DNA of 17,076 nt from UBA10003 sp964365025 (GCA_964365025.1 CAYIOJ010000019.1:1-17076), one strand, 5' to 3'. Positions 6,462-13,029 are shown, numbered from the stretch's first letter. Notes: generated from the letters alone by a model not told the origin. Numbers and translations are program-made.

Positions 6462-7250
6462 TTATTTATTAAAATATACTTTTTGGCCGTTTTTGGCGCG
6501 GTGATAGATTCCAAATTCTTCAATTTTGTTAGCTATTTCGTGCGTAACCACCGGCCCATTGACGCAAAGGCAAATTCCCAGATTATCCACGGCGCACTGT
6601 CCGCAGATACCCACGCCGCATTTCATATATCGTTCAATGCTGATTTCCGCGTCAACATTGTATTGATTGCAAATATCCAAGATTTTTTTCTCCATCAATT
6701 CCGGCCCGCAGGCGACGACTAATTTTGGCCGCGCGTCGGCATTGATTATTTCCGGCAGAAAATTAGTGGCCAGACCTTTTTGGCCAACGCTACCATCGTC
6801 GGTGGCAATATGCAATCGGACATTATTTAATCTTTTGGCAAATAGCAAACAATCTTTATTTCTCGCGCCAAGGCAAAAATCAATGTCATTATTGCCTTTT
6901 TTAATCAATTCTTCCGCTAAAAAAGCCAAAGGTGCCGCGCCATAGCCGCCGGCGATCATTATATAATGTATGTCCGGTTTGATGGAAAAGCTCGTGCCAT
7001 ACGGTCCGGCAATGCCCACGCGGTCGTTAATTTTCATTGCAAACAATTTTTCAGTCAAAGCGCCGCGTTGGAAAATTGTGAGTCCAAAAGTTTGGTCGTC
7101 ATCAGAAGAAATGGAAAAAGGTTTTTGATCAATTCCCGGCAACCAGAGCATCACAAATTGCCCGGGACGGCTTTTTAATTGGTGAGTAAAATAAAAAGTT
7201 TTGACTTGGGGAGATTCGTCAATTATTTTTGTTATTTTTAATGAATGCAT
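6462..7250 (-). CDS. pyrK: Dihydroorotate dehydrogenase B, electron-transfer subunit
   Basis: Passes electrons from PyrD to NAD+ through FAD and a [2Fe-2S] cluster. The frame is open to 7328, but those codons lie in a palindromic repeat. The start at 7250 (MHSLKITKIIDE) gives 262 aa, the usual length. RPGQFVMLWLPG and KPFSIS belong to the FAD domain, GPYGTSF and IAGGYGAAPLAFLAEEL to the nucleotide-binding domain, and the C-terminal KCGVGICGQCAVD plus a later Cys hold the iron-sulfur cluster. It sits between pyrD and pyrE, as in Firmicute pyr operons. Presence of pyrK defines the PyrD here as the NAD-linked class 1B enzyme. Confidence 0.93.
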   Translation of the reverse strand: MHSLKITKIIDESPQVKTFYFTHQLKSRPGQFVMLWLPGIDQKPFSISSDDDQTFGLTIFQRGALTEKLFAMKINDRVGIAGPYGTSFSIKPDIHYIMIAGGYGAAPLAFLAEELIKKGNNDIDFCLGARNKDCLLFAKRLNNVRLHIATDDGSVGQKGLATNFLPEIINADARPKLVVACGPELMEKKILDICNQYNVDAEISIERYMKCGVGICGQCAVDNLGICLCVNGPVVTHEIANKIEEFGIYHRAKNGQKVYFNK

Positions 7251-7264
7251 ATGGTCTGGGGTTT

Positions 7265-7330
7265 GGGTGTACTTATTCTTTTTTGCAGTCGCGGCGACAG
7301 TCCGCAGCAAAAAAAAGAATAAGTACACCC
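7265..7330. repeat. Long inverted repeat (MITE-like) between pyrD and pyrK
   Basis: GGGTGTACTTATTC and six T (7265-7284) are exactly complementary to 7311-7330. The 26-bp interior contains GTCGC-G-GCGAC (7288-7298). It begins 2 nt after the pyrD stop and ends 14 nt before the pyrK ATG, filling nearly the whole junction. The form suggests an inserted palindromic element. In the mRNA it would be a strong hairpin that could lower or protect expression of pyrK-pyrE-pyrF. Confidence 0.75.
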
Positions 7331-7332
7331 AA

Positions 7333-8250
7333 TCACGCTGTGTGAGCTATTCCTCTGATTTCATCCAAACTTTTTATTCCTTCCTCTGTCATGATTTTTT
7401 CCATTTCATCTGTGATTTTTTTAAAGGCGTCTTCACCGCGATAATACACGGCTGAGCCAACACCTACTAATGTCGCGCCGGCCATAATCATGGCCAGCGC
7501 GTCTTCGCCAGAGGTGACGCCGCCTGTGCCGATAATGGGAATTTTAACCGCGGAGCAAATATCATAAACGCATTTGAGAGCCACTGGAAAAAGAGCCGGG
7601 CCGGAAACTCCGCCTTGTTTGTTGTGTAAAATTGGTTGGCGCATTTGGACATCAATCGCCATGCCCGATATGGTATTGACCGCGCAAATGGCATCAGCGC
7701 CGGCTGATTCGGCCGCTTTGGCAATTTCCGTGATATTGGAAGCATTGGGCGATAATTTTACAATAATTGGAATTTTTGTTTTTTCTTTTACTTTTTTGGT
7801 GATAATTGTCACCGCCTCGGTTGAAAAAGCAAAAGGCCGGCCGAATTCATGGCTGACATTGGGACAGGAGAGGTTTAATTCTAAAAAATCAATCGGCGCC
7901 TCGGATATTTTTTTCGCGAGTTCGCCGAATTCGTCCGGCGTGCCGCCAAAAATACTCGCGATAAGTGGCGTTTCGCAGAATTGTCTGAATTTTTTAAATT
8001 CTCCTGTTGCTTCGGCCACTCCCGGATTGGAAAGCCCAACGGCATTGAGAATGTAGCAATCTTTGCTGATAATAACCGGGCCGGGGTGGCCGGGTCGCGG
8101 CTCCCAAGACACGGATTTGGCAGTCACGCCGCCGGCGCCATTTTGAACAGTGCGATGCATACTGGCTGCTGTTAAACCCAAAATACCCGAAGCCAGAACC
8201 AGCGGGCTGGAAAAAGTTTTGTTAAGAAAGTTGGTTTGGAGCATAACCAA
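7333..8250 (-). CDS. pyrD: Dihydroorotate dehydrogenase B, catalytic subunit
   Basis: Oxidises dihydroorotate to orotate with FMN. 305 aa. SPLVLASGILG, GGVTAKSVSWEPRPGHPGP, NAVGLSNPG, and LELNLSCPNVSHEFG with the catalytic-base cysteine of class 1 enzymes are present, then IIVKLSPN, GGVSGPALFPVALKCVYD and the FMN phosphate site IIGTGGVTSGEDALAMIMAGA. Cysteine rather than serine as base, and pyrK next door, mark class 1B. The start overlaps the end of the carbamoyltransferase gene by 23 to 29 nt, depending on whether the ATG at 8250 or 8244 is used, which supports coupling in one operon. Confidence 0.94.
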   Translation of the reverse strand: MVMLQTNFLNKTFSSPLVLASGILGLTAASMHRTVQNGAGGVTAKSVSWEPRPGHPGPVIISKDCYILNAVGLSNPGVAEATGEFKKFRQFCETPLIASIFGGTPDEFGELAKKISEAPIDFLELNLSCPNVSHEFGRPFAFSTEAVTIITKKVKEKTKIPIIVKLSPNASNITEIAKAAESAGADAICAVNTISGMAIDVQMRQPILHNKQGGVSGPALFPVALKCVYDICSAVKIPIIGTGGVTSGEDALAMIMAGATLVGVGSAVYYRGEDAFKKITDEMEKIMTEEGIKSLDEIRGIAHTA

Positions 8251-9181
8251 GTAGCCACATTATCATGGCTTTTTGTATGTGCATTCTGTTTTCCGCTTGA
8301 TCAAAAATTATGGAATTAGGGTGGTCAATAGCATCGCGCGAAATTTCATAGCCCACATGGCAGGGCATGCAGTGCATAATTTTGGCCTGTGAAGCGTAAG
8401 AATTGATTAGTTGCGCGTTTAGTTGGTAGGGCATAAAAAGTTTTTTGCGGCGTTCGTATTCTTCCAAAAATTGTGGCCGCACCTTTCCGTTTTCAAAAAA
8501 TTCCATGTCCATCCAGGTATCGGTGTGCACATAATTTGTGTTTTTTAGCGCCTCGGCCAAATTTAGAGTTCTGACCACATTGCCGGTAGCGACGGCTTGT
8601 TGATTTAATTCTTCATCAATACTCTGCGGATTGGCCTCGGGCGCGGCGATGGCCACTTTGATGCCAAGTTTCGCGCAGGCCAGCGTCAAAGTATTGGAAA
8701 CATTATTTTCCACGCCCAGCCAAGTGATTTTTTTTACATTGTTAATGCCGCCGGAGTGTTCAGCCATGGTTAAAATATCGCTTAAAGCCTGCGCCGGATG
8801 GTATTTTTCACTGCAAGCGTCAATCACCGGTATTTGATTGTAAGAGGCGGCTTGGAAAACATCAGCGGCTTGGAGCGCGCGAAACATCAAAACCGCGCCA
8901 TAGCGCATCACCGCTTGAATTTCATCGCCAAAATCAGTCAGGGCAAATTGCGTAACGCGCGAATCCAAAAAAATGGCGTGTCCGCCCAGTTCAGTCATGC
9001 CGGCTTCAAAAGACAGCCGCGTGCGCGTGGAAGTTTTTTGGAAAAGCATTATTAGAGTTTTATTTGGCAGAAAATTTGTCAATTCTCCGGCTGTCCGCTT
9101 GGCTTTTATTTTTTGCGCCAATTCCAATATGGATAAAATATCTTCTTTAGTCTGTTCCTTGAGTGAAATTAAATGTTGCAT
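8222..9181 (-). CDS. Carbamoyltransferase of ornithine carbamoyltransferase type, acceptor uncertain
   Basis: 319 aa with the full carbamoyl-phosphate site: STRTRLSFE (51-59), HPAQALSDILTMAEH and MHCMPCHVGYEI, where ornithine carbamoyltransferases have HCLP. The sequence is clearly of the OTC side rather than aspartate carbamoyltransferase. Where OTCs have DxWxSMG for ornithine binding, this protein reads DTWMDMEFF, so the serine is aspartate and the glycine glutamate. Ornithine as acceptor is therefore not certain. It lies between pyrC and pyrD in an operon that already has pyrB. Its ATG follows the pyrC stop by one base. Inferred roles are carbamoyl-phosphate supply by the reverse reaction from citrulline or a related ureido compound, or an arginine-side use of the same pool. 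Annotation as argF would be reasonable but is not proven here. Confidence 0.8.
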   Translation of the reverse strand: MQHLISLKEQTKEDILSILELAQKIKAKRTAGELTNFLPNKTLIMLFQKTSTRTRLSFEAGMTELGGHAIFLDSRVTQFALTDFGDEIQAVMRYGAVLMFRALQAADVFQAASYNQIPVIDACSEKYHPAQALSDILTMAEHSGGINNVKKITWLGVENNVSNTLTLACAKLGIKVAIAAPEANPQSIDEELNQQAVATGNVVRTLNLAEALKNTNYVHTDTWMDMEFFENGKVRPQFLEEYERRKKLFMPYQLNAQLINSYASQAKIMHCMPCHVGYEISRDAIDHPNSIIFDQAENRMHIQKAMIMWLLGYAPNQLS

Positions 9182-9182
9182 A

Positions 9183-10313
9183 TTAAAAATTAACAGTTTT
9201 GTTATTTATGGTAACGGCGACGGGCCAGCCTGTCAGTTTCCAGCCGGCAAACGGCGACCAGCCGCATTTGGTTTTTAAATTGGCGTTAATTACTTCTTTT
9301 TCCAAATTCAAATCAACAATTATTTTATCATCATTTTTAGGCAGATTGAAAATTTTTCGCGGATTATCATAAGTAAGTTCAATTATTTTTTCCAGTGATA
9401 TTTTTTTTGCGCGCTGGGCCGTGAGTAAGAGCGGCAAAGTTGTTTCAATGCCCGGCACGCCTGATGGCGAAGCCGGGTATGGTTGGCTTTTTTCTGCTAA
9501 AGTATGCGGGGCGTGGTCAGAACCGATGGTGTCTATTGTTCCGTCAGCAATACCTTGCCACAAGGCTGCGCAGTCAGCCGGAGCGCGTAAAGGCGGATTC
9601 ATTTGGGCTAATGTTCCCAATTTGGCGTAAGCCGATTCATTCAAAAAAAGATGATGTGGCGTTGCTTCCGCGTAAATTATTATTCCTTGTTTTTTGGCGT
9701 CTTTGATGATTTTCATTTCCTCCGCGGTGCTCACATGGCAGATATATAATCGCGTGTTATGTTTTTTAGCCAGTTCAATCGCTTGGGTTACCGCTTTCAC
9801 AGCCGCGGCGCATGAACGGATTTTTGAATGGTCTACTACTGTTGAATTTGTGATTTTATTTTTTTGTTTTTGTATTTCTTCTTCATCTTCAGCGTGCACG
9901 GCCACAAGCAAATTCAGTTCAGCCGCGTGCTGGAAAATTTTTTCTTGGTCCGTCAATTTATTGACTAGCAGTTCCCCAGTGCTCGCACCCATGAATAATT
10001 TAATGCCGATAATTTTTTCCCGAGTTTTTCCAAATTCATCCAAATTGTCAGCTGCGGCGCCGAGGTAAAAATAGTGATGTAGTGGAATGCCGGCTTGGCG
10101 CAATTGTTCATCAATTATTTTTCTTTTTTCCGCGAGCGCGATCTGGCTGGTAGTCGGCGGATTATTATTGGGCATGTCAATCACTGTGGTAAAGCCGCCG
10201 GCGAGCGCGGCGCGCGCGCCGGTAATCCAATCCTCTTTATGCTCGCCTCCGGGCACGCGAAAATGCACATGCGGATCAATCAAACCCGGTAGTGTAATAA
10301 TATTTTTCGCCAT
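9183..10313 (-). CDS. pyrC: Dihydroorotase, short CAD-like form
   Basis: Closes carbamoyl aspartate to dihydroorotate; a zinc amidohydrolase. The start at 10313 is used because it follows the pyrI stop by one base (TAATATG); an upstream in-frame start at 10349 would overlap pyrI. This gives 376 aa. Metal ligands are H15 and H17 (PGLIDPHVHFR), the carboxylated lysine of GIKLFMGAS, HAED, ICHVST and SDHAPH. The protein begins almost at the first metal motif and lacks most of the N-terminal sandwich strand region of the usual ~430-aa class I enzyme. In this and in phrases such as PGGEHKEDW and NPRKIFNLP it resembles the dihydroorotase domain of animal CAD as I remember it. Confidence 0.92.
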   Translation of the reverse strand: MAKNIITLPGLIDPHVHFRVPGGEHKEDWITGARAALAGGFTTVIDMPNNNPPTTSQIALAEKRKIIDEQLRQAGIPLHHYFYLGAAADNLDEFGKTREKIIGIKLFMGASTGELLVNKLTDQEKIFQHAAELNLLVAVHAEDEEEIQKQKNKITNSTVVDHSKIRSCAAAVKAVTQAIELAKKHNTRLYICHVSTAEEMKIIKDAKKQGIIIYAEATPHHLFLNESAYAKLGTLAQMNPPLRAPADCAALWQGIADGTIDTIGSDHAPHTLAEKSQPYPASPSGVPGIETTLPLLLTAQRAKKISLEKIIELTYDNPRKIFNLPKNDDKIIVDLNLEKEVINANLKTKCGWSPFAGWKLTGWPVAVTINNKTVNF

Positions 10314-10314
10314 A

Positions 10315-10782
10315 TTAAATTTTGTAGTCCTTGATTTCGTCCAAAGCAAATTGTTTTTCGCAGTATTTGCAACTTACTTCTACTTTTTGTTTGCGCAATC
10401 GAACATAAAAGAAACTATCCATTGGTTCGTGATTGGTGACGCACTTTGGATTAGGGCAGACGAGCAGATGCTCAATTTTGTCCGGCAATTTTAGGGCCAA
10501 TTTTTTAATTACTTGATAATTTTTAATCAAATTGACAGTAGCTCGCGGCGCGATTAAAGCCACCTGGCTGGCTTCTTCAGGATTTATTTCCCAATCTTCA
10601 ACTTTTATCAAGTCCTTTGTTTTCATGAGTTTGCTCGGCAGATTCAGGCCGACTGTGACCAATTTGTTTTGGGCCGCTAAATTTAAAAAGCGAATGATTT
10701 TTAACGCCTCGCCGGCATTGATATGATCAATCACTGTGCCATTTTTAATGGCTGAAACGAGAAGTTTTTTGTCTTGAGTCAT
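10315..10782 (-). CDS. pyrI: Aspartate carbamoyltransferase regulatory chain
   Basis: Allosteric subunit that binds CTP or ATP and assembles with PyrB into the dodecameric enzyme. 155 aa, the usual length. The N-terminal nucleotide domain has the pattern GTVIDHINAGEALKII. The C-terminal zinc domain has four cysteines at 109, 114, 138 and 141 (CPNPKC and CKYC), at the same positions as in the E. coli chain as I remember it. It lies directly after pyrB with a 10-nt gap. Feedback control of the first committed step by nucleotide end products is expected. It is not fused to PyrB, and no key residue is missing. Confidence 0.95.
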   Translation of the reverse strand: MTQDKKLLVSAIKNGTVIDHINAGEALKIIRFLNLAAQNKLVTVGLNLPSKLMKTKDLIKVEDWEINPEEASQVALIAPRATVNLIKNYQVIKKLALKLPDKIEHLLVCPNPKCVTNHEPMDSFFYVRLRKQKVEVSCKYCEKQFALDEIKDYKI

Positions 10783-10792
10783 ATGTTTTAAA

Positions 10793-11713
10793 TTAAATTT
10801 TTCCTAACACCGCCCCCAACAGCGCCTGCCGCACATACAATCCGTTTTCAGCTTGTTCAAAATAGTAGGCGTGGGGTGTGGCGTCAATTTTTGAATCCAA
10901 TTCATTAACGCGCGGGAGCGGGTGCAGAATTTTTAAATTTTTTTTCACGCCGGTCAGGTGTGCTAAGGTTAGTCGGAAAGTATTTTTTACTCTTTCATAA
11001 TCCATGGGGTCGGCAAATCGTTCTTTCTGGATGCGAGTGAGATAAAAAATGTCAGTTTGTTTGATAACCTCTTCCATTTTTTCATGCAAGGAAAATTTTA
11101 TTTTATTCTTTTTTAACTCTTCCAGATAATGTTCGGGCATTTGCAGGGCCGGTGGGGCAACAAAATACAAACGCGGGGAAAAGTGCGTGAGAGCTTGCGT
11201 GAGAGAATGCACGGTGCGGCCGTATTTGAGGTCACCGGCCAAGGCGATGGAGAGCCCGGTCAATTTTTTTTGTGTTTCTTGAATGGTAAAAATATCCAAC
11301 AGCGTTTGCGTGGGGTGTTGATTGGCGCCGTCACCGCCATTGAGAATTGGTTTTTCCGTGGCCTCGGCCGCTCGCCGCGCCGAACCTTCCAAAGGATGCC
11401 TCATGGCAATAATGTCTGCGTATTGGCCGATAATGCGAATGGAGTCGTAGAGTGTTTCTCCCTTGCTCGCCGAGGTAACGTCTTTGTCCGCAAAGCCGAT
11501 CACTCGGCCGCCCAGCCGCTCCATAGCTGTTTCAAAAGACAGCCGCGTGCGCGTGGATGGTTCAAAAAAAAGCGAAGCCAGTATTTTGTTTTGCAAAAGA
11601 GTTGGCCGCGATTTGTCTTTCAAACTTTTGGCCAATTGCAAAATATACAGTATTTCGTTTTTGGTTAAATCGTTTATTGAGATGAGGTCGCGATTAAAAA
11701 GCGAAGCGGGCAT
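10793..11713 (-). CDS. pyrB: Aspartate carbamoyltransferase catalytic chain
   Basis: First committed step of pyrimidine synthesis: carbamoyl phosphate plus aspartate gives carbamoyl aspartate. 306 aa, the usual length. FEPSTRTRLSFETAMERLGG binds carbamoyl phosphate; SASKGETL is the mobile loop with the neighbouring-subunit lysine; HPTQTLLDIFT, LAGDLKYGRTVHSL and ILHPLPRVNELD complete the active site. The LHPLPR motif and pyrI next door separate it from the carbamoyltransferase at 8222. It is the first structural gene of the operon. Its ATG lies 3 nt after the U-run of an attenuator-like hairpin and in frame with a 19-codon leader ORF. Confidence 0.96.
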   Translation of the reverse strand: MPASLFNRDLISINDLTKNEILYILQLAKSLKDKSRPTLLQNKILASLFFEPSTRTRLSFETAMERLGGRVIGFADKDVTSASKGETLYDSIRIIGQYADIIAMRHPLEGSARRAAEATEKPILNGGDGANQHPTQTLLDIFTIQETQKKLTGLSIALAGDLKYGRTVHSLTQALTHFSPRLYFVAPPALQMPEHYLEELKKNKIKFSLHEKMEEVIKQTDIFYLTRIQKERFADPMDYERVKNTFRLTLAHLTGVKKNLKILHPLPRVNELDSKIDATPHAYYFEQAENGLYVRQALLGAVLGKI

Positions 11714-11716
11714 ATT

Positions 11717-11740
11717 AAAAAAAATCCCCCAAATGGAGGT
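11717..11740 (-). terminator. Attenuator-like hairpin and U8 run before pyrB
   Basis: In the transcript CCUCC (11739-11735) faces GGGGG (11730-11726) across an AUUU loop, with one G-U pair, followed by A and eight U (11724-11717). AAU and the pyrB AUG follow at once. The stem is short and modest in strength, so termination would be partial, as suits an attenuator. It starts 3 nt after the leader ORF stop. Confidence 0.55.
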
Positions 11741-11743
11741 AAA

Positions 11744-11803
11744 TTAGAAATTGAATAATAGTTTGTAGCGAGCCGGCATTTTGTGGAAATTCATTTCGCG
11801 CAT
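11744..11803 (-). CDS. Putative pyr operon leader peptide, 19 aa
   Basis: MREMNFHKMPARYKLLFNF with a TAA stop, and AAGGA shortly before the ATG. It begins about 6-9 nt after the predicted transcript start. Its last codons are rich in U (CTA TTA TTC AAT TTC), and the stop lies 3 nt before the attenuator stem. This layout is that of enterobacterial pyrBI, where UTP shortage slows polymerase in U-rich sequence, the ribosome catches up and the terminator is prevented. The role here is inferred from layout, and the peptide sequence itself is not recognised. Confidence 0.5.
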   Translation of the reverse strand: MREMNFHKMPARYKLLFNF

Positions 11804-11814
11804 AGTTCCTTAAT

Positions 11815-11844
11815 AGTGTAGCAAGGAGCCGCGGGCAGTGTAAA
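11815..11844 (-). promoter_or_regulatory. pyr operon promoter
   Basis: On the minus strand TTTACA (11844-11839), an 18-bp spacer and TACACT (11820-11815), with TGC before the -10 as an extended -10. It lies just after the terminator at 11863-11899. Its predicted start is close to 11808. Confidence 0.72.
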
Positions 11845-11851
11845 GACCGGG

Positions 11852-11860
11852 TTATCCACA
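11852..11860 (+). promoter_or_regulatory. Single perfect DnaA-box sequence
   Basis: TTATCCACA matches the DnaA-box consensus and lies 7 bp upstream of the pyr -35 box. It is isolated: I see no cluster of boxes nearby. It may let DnaA act on the pyr promoter or may be chance. Confidence 0.3.
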
Positions 11861-11862
11861 AG

Positions 11863-11899
11863 AAAAAAAGCTCCGTATCCAAGTGCTGGATAGCGGAGC
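11863..11899 (-). terminator. Strong rho-independent terminator
   Basis: Read on the minus strand, GCTCCG (11899-11894) and TATCC (11892-11888) pair with GGATA and CGGAGC (11880-11870), with one unpaired C and a 7-nt loop, followed by seven T (11869-11863). It ends a minus-strand unit upstream of the pyr promoter, whose only visible content is the small broken ORF at 11928-12113. Another hairpin, GGCGGG with CCCGCC (11938-11919), lies over that ORF's stop. Confidence 0.87.
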
Positions 11900-11927
11900 G
11901 GTTAAAAATGCGTGTGGCGGCGGGTTG

Positions 11928-12113
11928 TTATCCCCGCCTGGTCGTGATTGGTTTGACGATAATGTCTGCGTTCAGTCGCCGAGCTCGGGCAACGGCCTGT
12001 CCCAGATCATTATTTTCCAGCTTGGCAAAAAGACGGTGCAGCGCTTATGGCGCGGAGTTCCCCAGCAGAGCGCCATCAGGACGGCCTTGTCCAAATTTGG
12101 CAAACGCTAACAT
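11928..12113 (-). pseudogene. Small ORF interrupted by one in-frame stop
   Basis: From an ATG at 12113 the frame reads 22 codons, MLAFAKFGQGRPDGALLGNS then AP, meets TAA at 12047-12045, and continues ALHRLFAKLENNDLGQAVAR, then ARRLNADIIVKPITTRRG to a TAA at 11930. The part after the stop looks like real protein, with a likely helix and an ADIIVKPI strand. A single change from GAA to TAA would explain the break. A strong terminator follows. I do not recognise the family. There is no clear Shine-Dalgarno site; a TTGACA at about 12132-12127 may be a -35 box, but its -10 is poor. The frame is also open upstream to about 12164. A structured RNA is an alternative. Confidence 0.4.
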
Positions 12114-12164
12114 GGAAAGCGGTAAAATGTCAAGTATGACCCTTATTTTGAGTCTGTTGTCGCG

Positions 12165-12193
12165 TTGTTAAAATCAGACCAATATAGTATACT
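12165..12193 (+). promoter_or_regulatory. Promoter of the DoxX-VKOR-cupredoxin cluster
   Basis: TTGTTA (12165-12170), 17 bp, TATACT (12188-12193). A TATAAT overlaps at 12193-12198. The predicted leader is about 36 nt and shows no well-placed Shine-Dalgarno site. The 520-bp gap 11714-12235 holds the pyr leader and promoter, a DnaA-box match, a terminator and the broken small ORF described separately. Confidence 0.6.
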
Positions 12194-12235
12194 ATAATAA
12201 GAAGGCGGGTTAATTTAATATTAATTCACAAAACT

Positions 12236-12616
12236 ATGTTCGCGCAATTAACACAATACAACGACATCGGTCTGTTCGTTCTCCGTTTGGCAGTGGCAAT
12301 AATTTTTATCTACCACGCTTTGCCGAAGTTTAAGAATATAAAAGGCATGGCGCAAGGGATGGGGATGCCGGTGGGGGCGGTATTTTTAATCGGCGCAGTG
12401 GAGTTTTTGTCGGCGGTCGGATTAATATTTGGTGTTTATACCCAACTTGCCGCATTGCTTTTGGCAATCGTAATGATCGGCGCTATTGGCATGAAAACAA
12501 TGAAATGGCGCGTTCCTTTTGCCGCGATGGATAAAAACGGCTGGGAATTTGATTTAATTTTGCTGGCCGCGAGTCTCGCCATTTTGTTTGGCGGCGGCAC
12601 AATAGCAATTCAGTAA
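12236..12616 (+). CDS. DoxX family membrane protein
   Basis: 126 aa with four predicted membrane helices (~10-28, 45-65, 68-86, 104-123). FVLRLAVAIIFIYHALPKF near the N-terminus and GAVEFLSAVGLIFGVYTQLAALLLA are typical of DoxX/DoxD-like proteins. The family sits in the cytoplasmic membrane and is linked to thiol, quinone and oxidative-stress chemistry, without one agreed reaction. It is first in a three-gene cluster; its stop is 8 nt before the VKOR ATG. The neighbours point to membrane redox work, perhaps around disulfide formation. Confidence 0.85.
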   Translation: MFAQLTQYNDIGLFVLRLAVAIIFIYHALPKFKNIKGMAQGMGMPVGAVFLIGAVEFLSAVGLIFGVYTQLAALLLAIVMIGAIGMKTMKWRVPFAAMDKNGWEFDLILLAASLAILFGGGTIAIQ

Positions 12617-12624
12617 AATAGAAT

Positions 12625-13029
12625 ATGACAGCCTACGCTCTGCTTTTCACTTTGGCCGCCATTGGGTTGAGCGAGACAGTGTATTTGATACGCAAGAGAA
12701 TGTTCGCGGAAAAACTGGTTTGTTTAATCGGCGGAAGTTGTAATTTGGTTTTAGAAAGCAAGTACAACAAGCTCTTTGGCGTTCACAACGATATCCTTGG
12801 TCTGCTATTTTATGTCATGGCGCTGTTTATTTCCGGATTTTTGGTAATCGGCGTTGAACCATTATTATTTTGGATTTTTATTTTGAAGTTTTCAGTCGCG
12901 GTGGGGTCACTAATGTCTTTAATTTTTACCTATTTGCAATGGAGAGTGATTAAAGCGTGGTGTTTTTGGTGTTTGATGTCGGCAATTACTATTTGGCTGA
13001 TGGGGGCGGCGCTGTTAGTTGTTAATTAA
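12625..13029 (+). CDS. VKOR family (vitamin K epoxide reductase-like) membrane oxidoreductase
   Basis: 134 aa with four membrane helices. C33 and C39 (CLIGGSC) form the loop pair that takes electrons from a partner, and C113-F-W-C116 is the CXXC next to the quinone. NKLFGVHNDILGLLFY is a family motif. Bacterial VKOR replaces DsbB: it reoxidises a DsbA-like thioredoxin outside the membrane and gives the electrons to quinone. No thioredoxin domain is fused to it and no DsbA-like gene is in the window, so the partner must be elsewhere. It lies between DoxX and a cupredoxin, with short gaps that both begin TAAAATAGAATA. Confidence 0.9.
   Translation: MTAYALLFTLAAIGLSETVYLIRKRMFAEKLVCLIGGSCNLVLESKYNKLFGVHNDILGLLFYVMALFISGFLVIGVEPLLFWIFILKFSVAVGSLMSLIFTYLQWRVIKAWCFWCLMSAITIWLMGAALLVVN

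Noticed and set aside
7251..7328. Longer PyrK starting at the GTG at 7328
   Set aside because: The extra residues are encoded by the palindromic repeat and do not resemble the PyrK N-terminus; the ATG at 7250 fits.
9694..10494. Long plus-strand frames opposite pyrC and pyrI
   Set aside because: They are antisense to well-supported genes, rich in Ser, Phe and Ile, and have no promoter or ribosome site.
11714..12235. Possible replication origin between divergent units
   Set aside because: Only one full DnaA box, no AT-rich unwinding repeats, and no dnaA or dnaN nearby.
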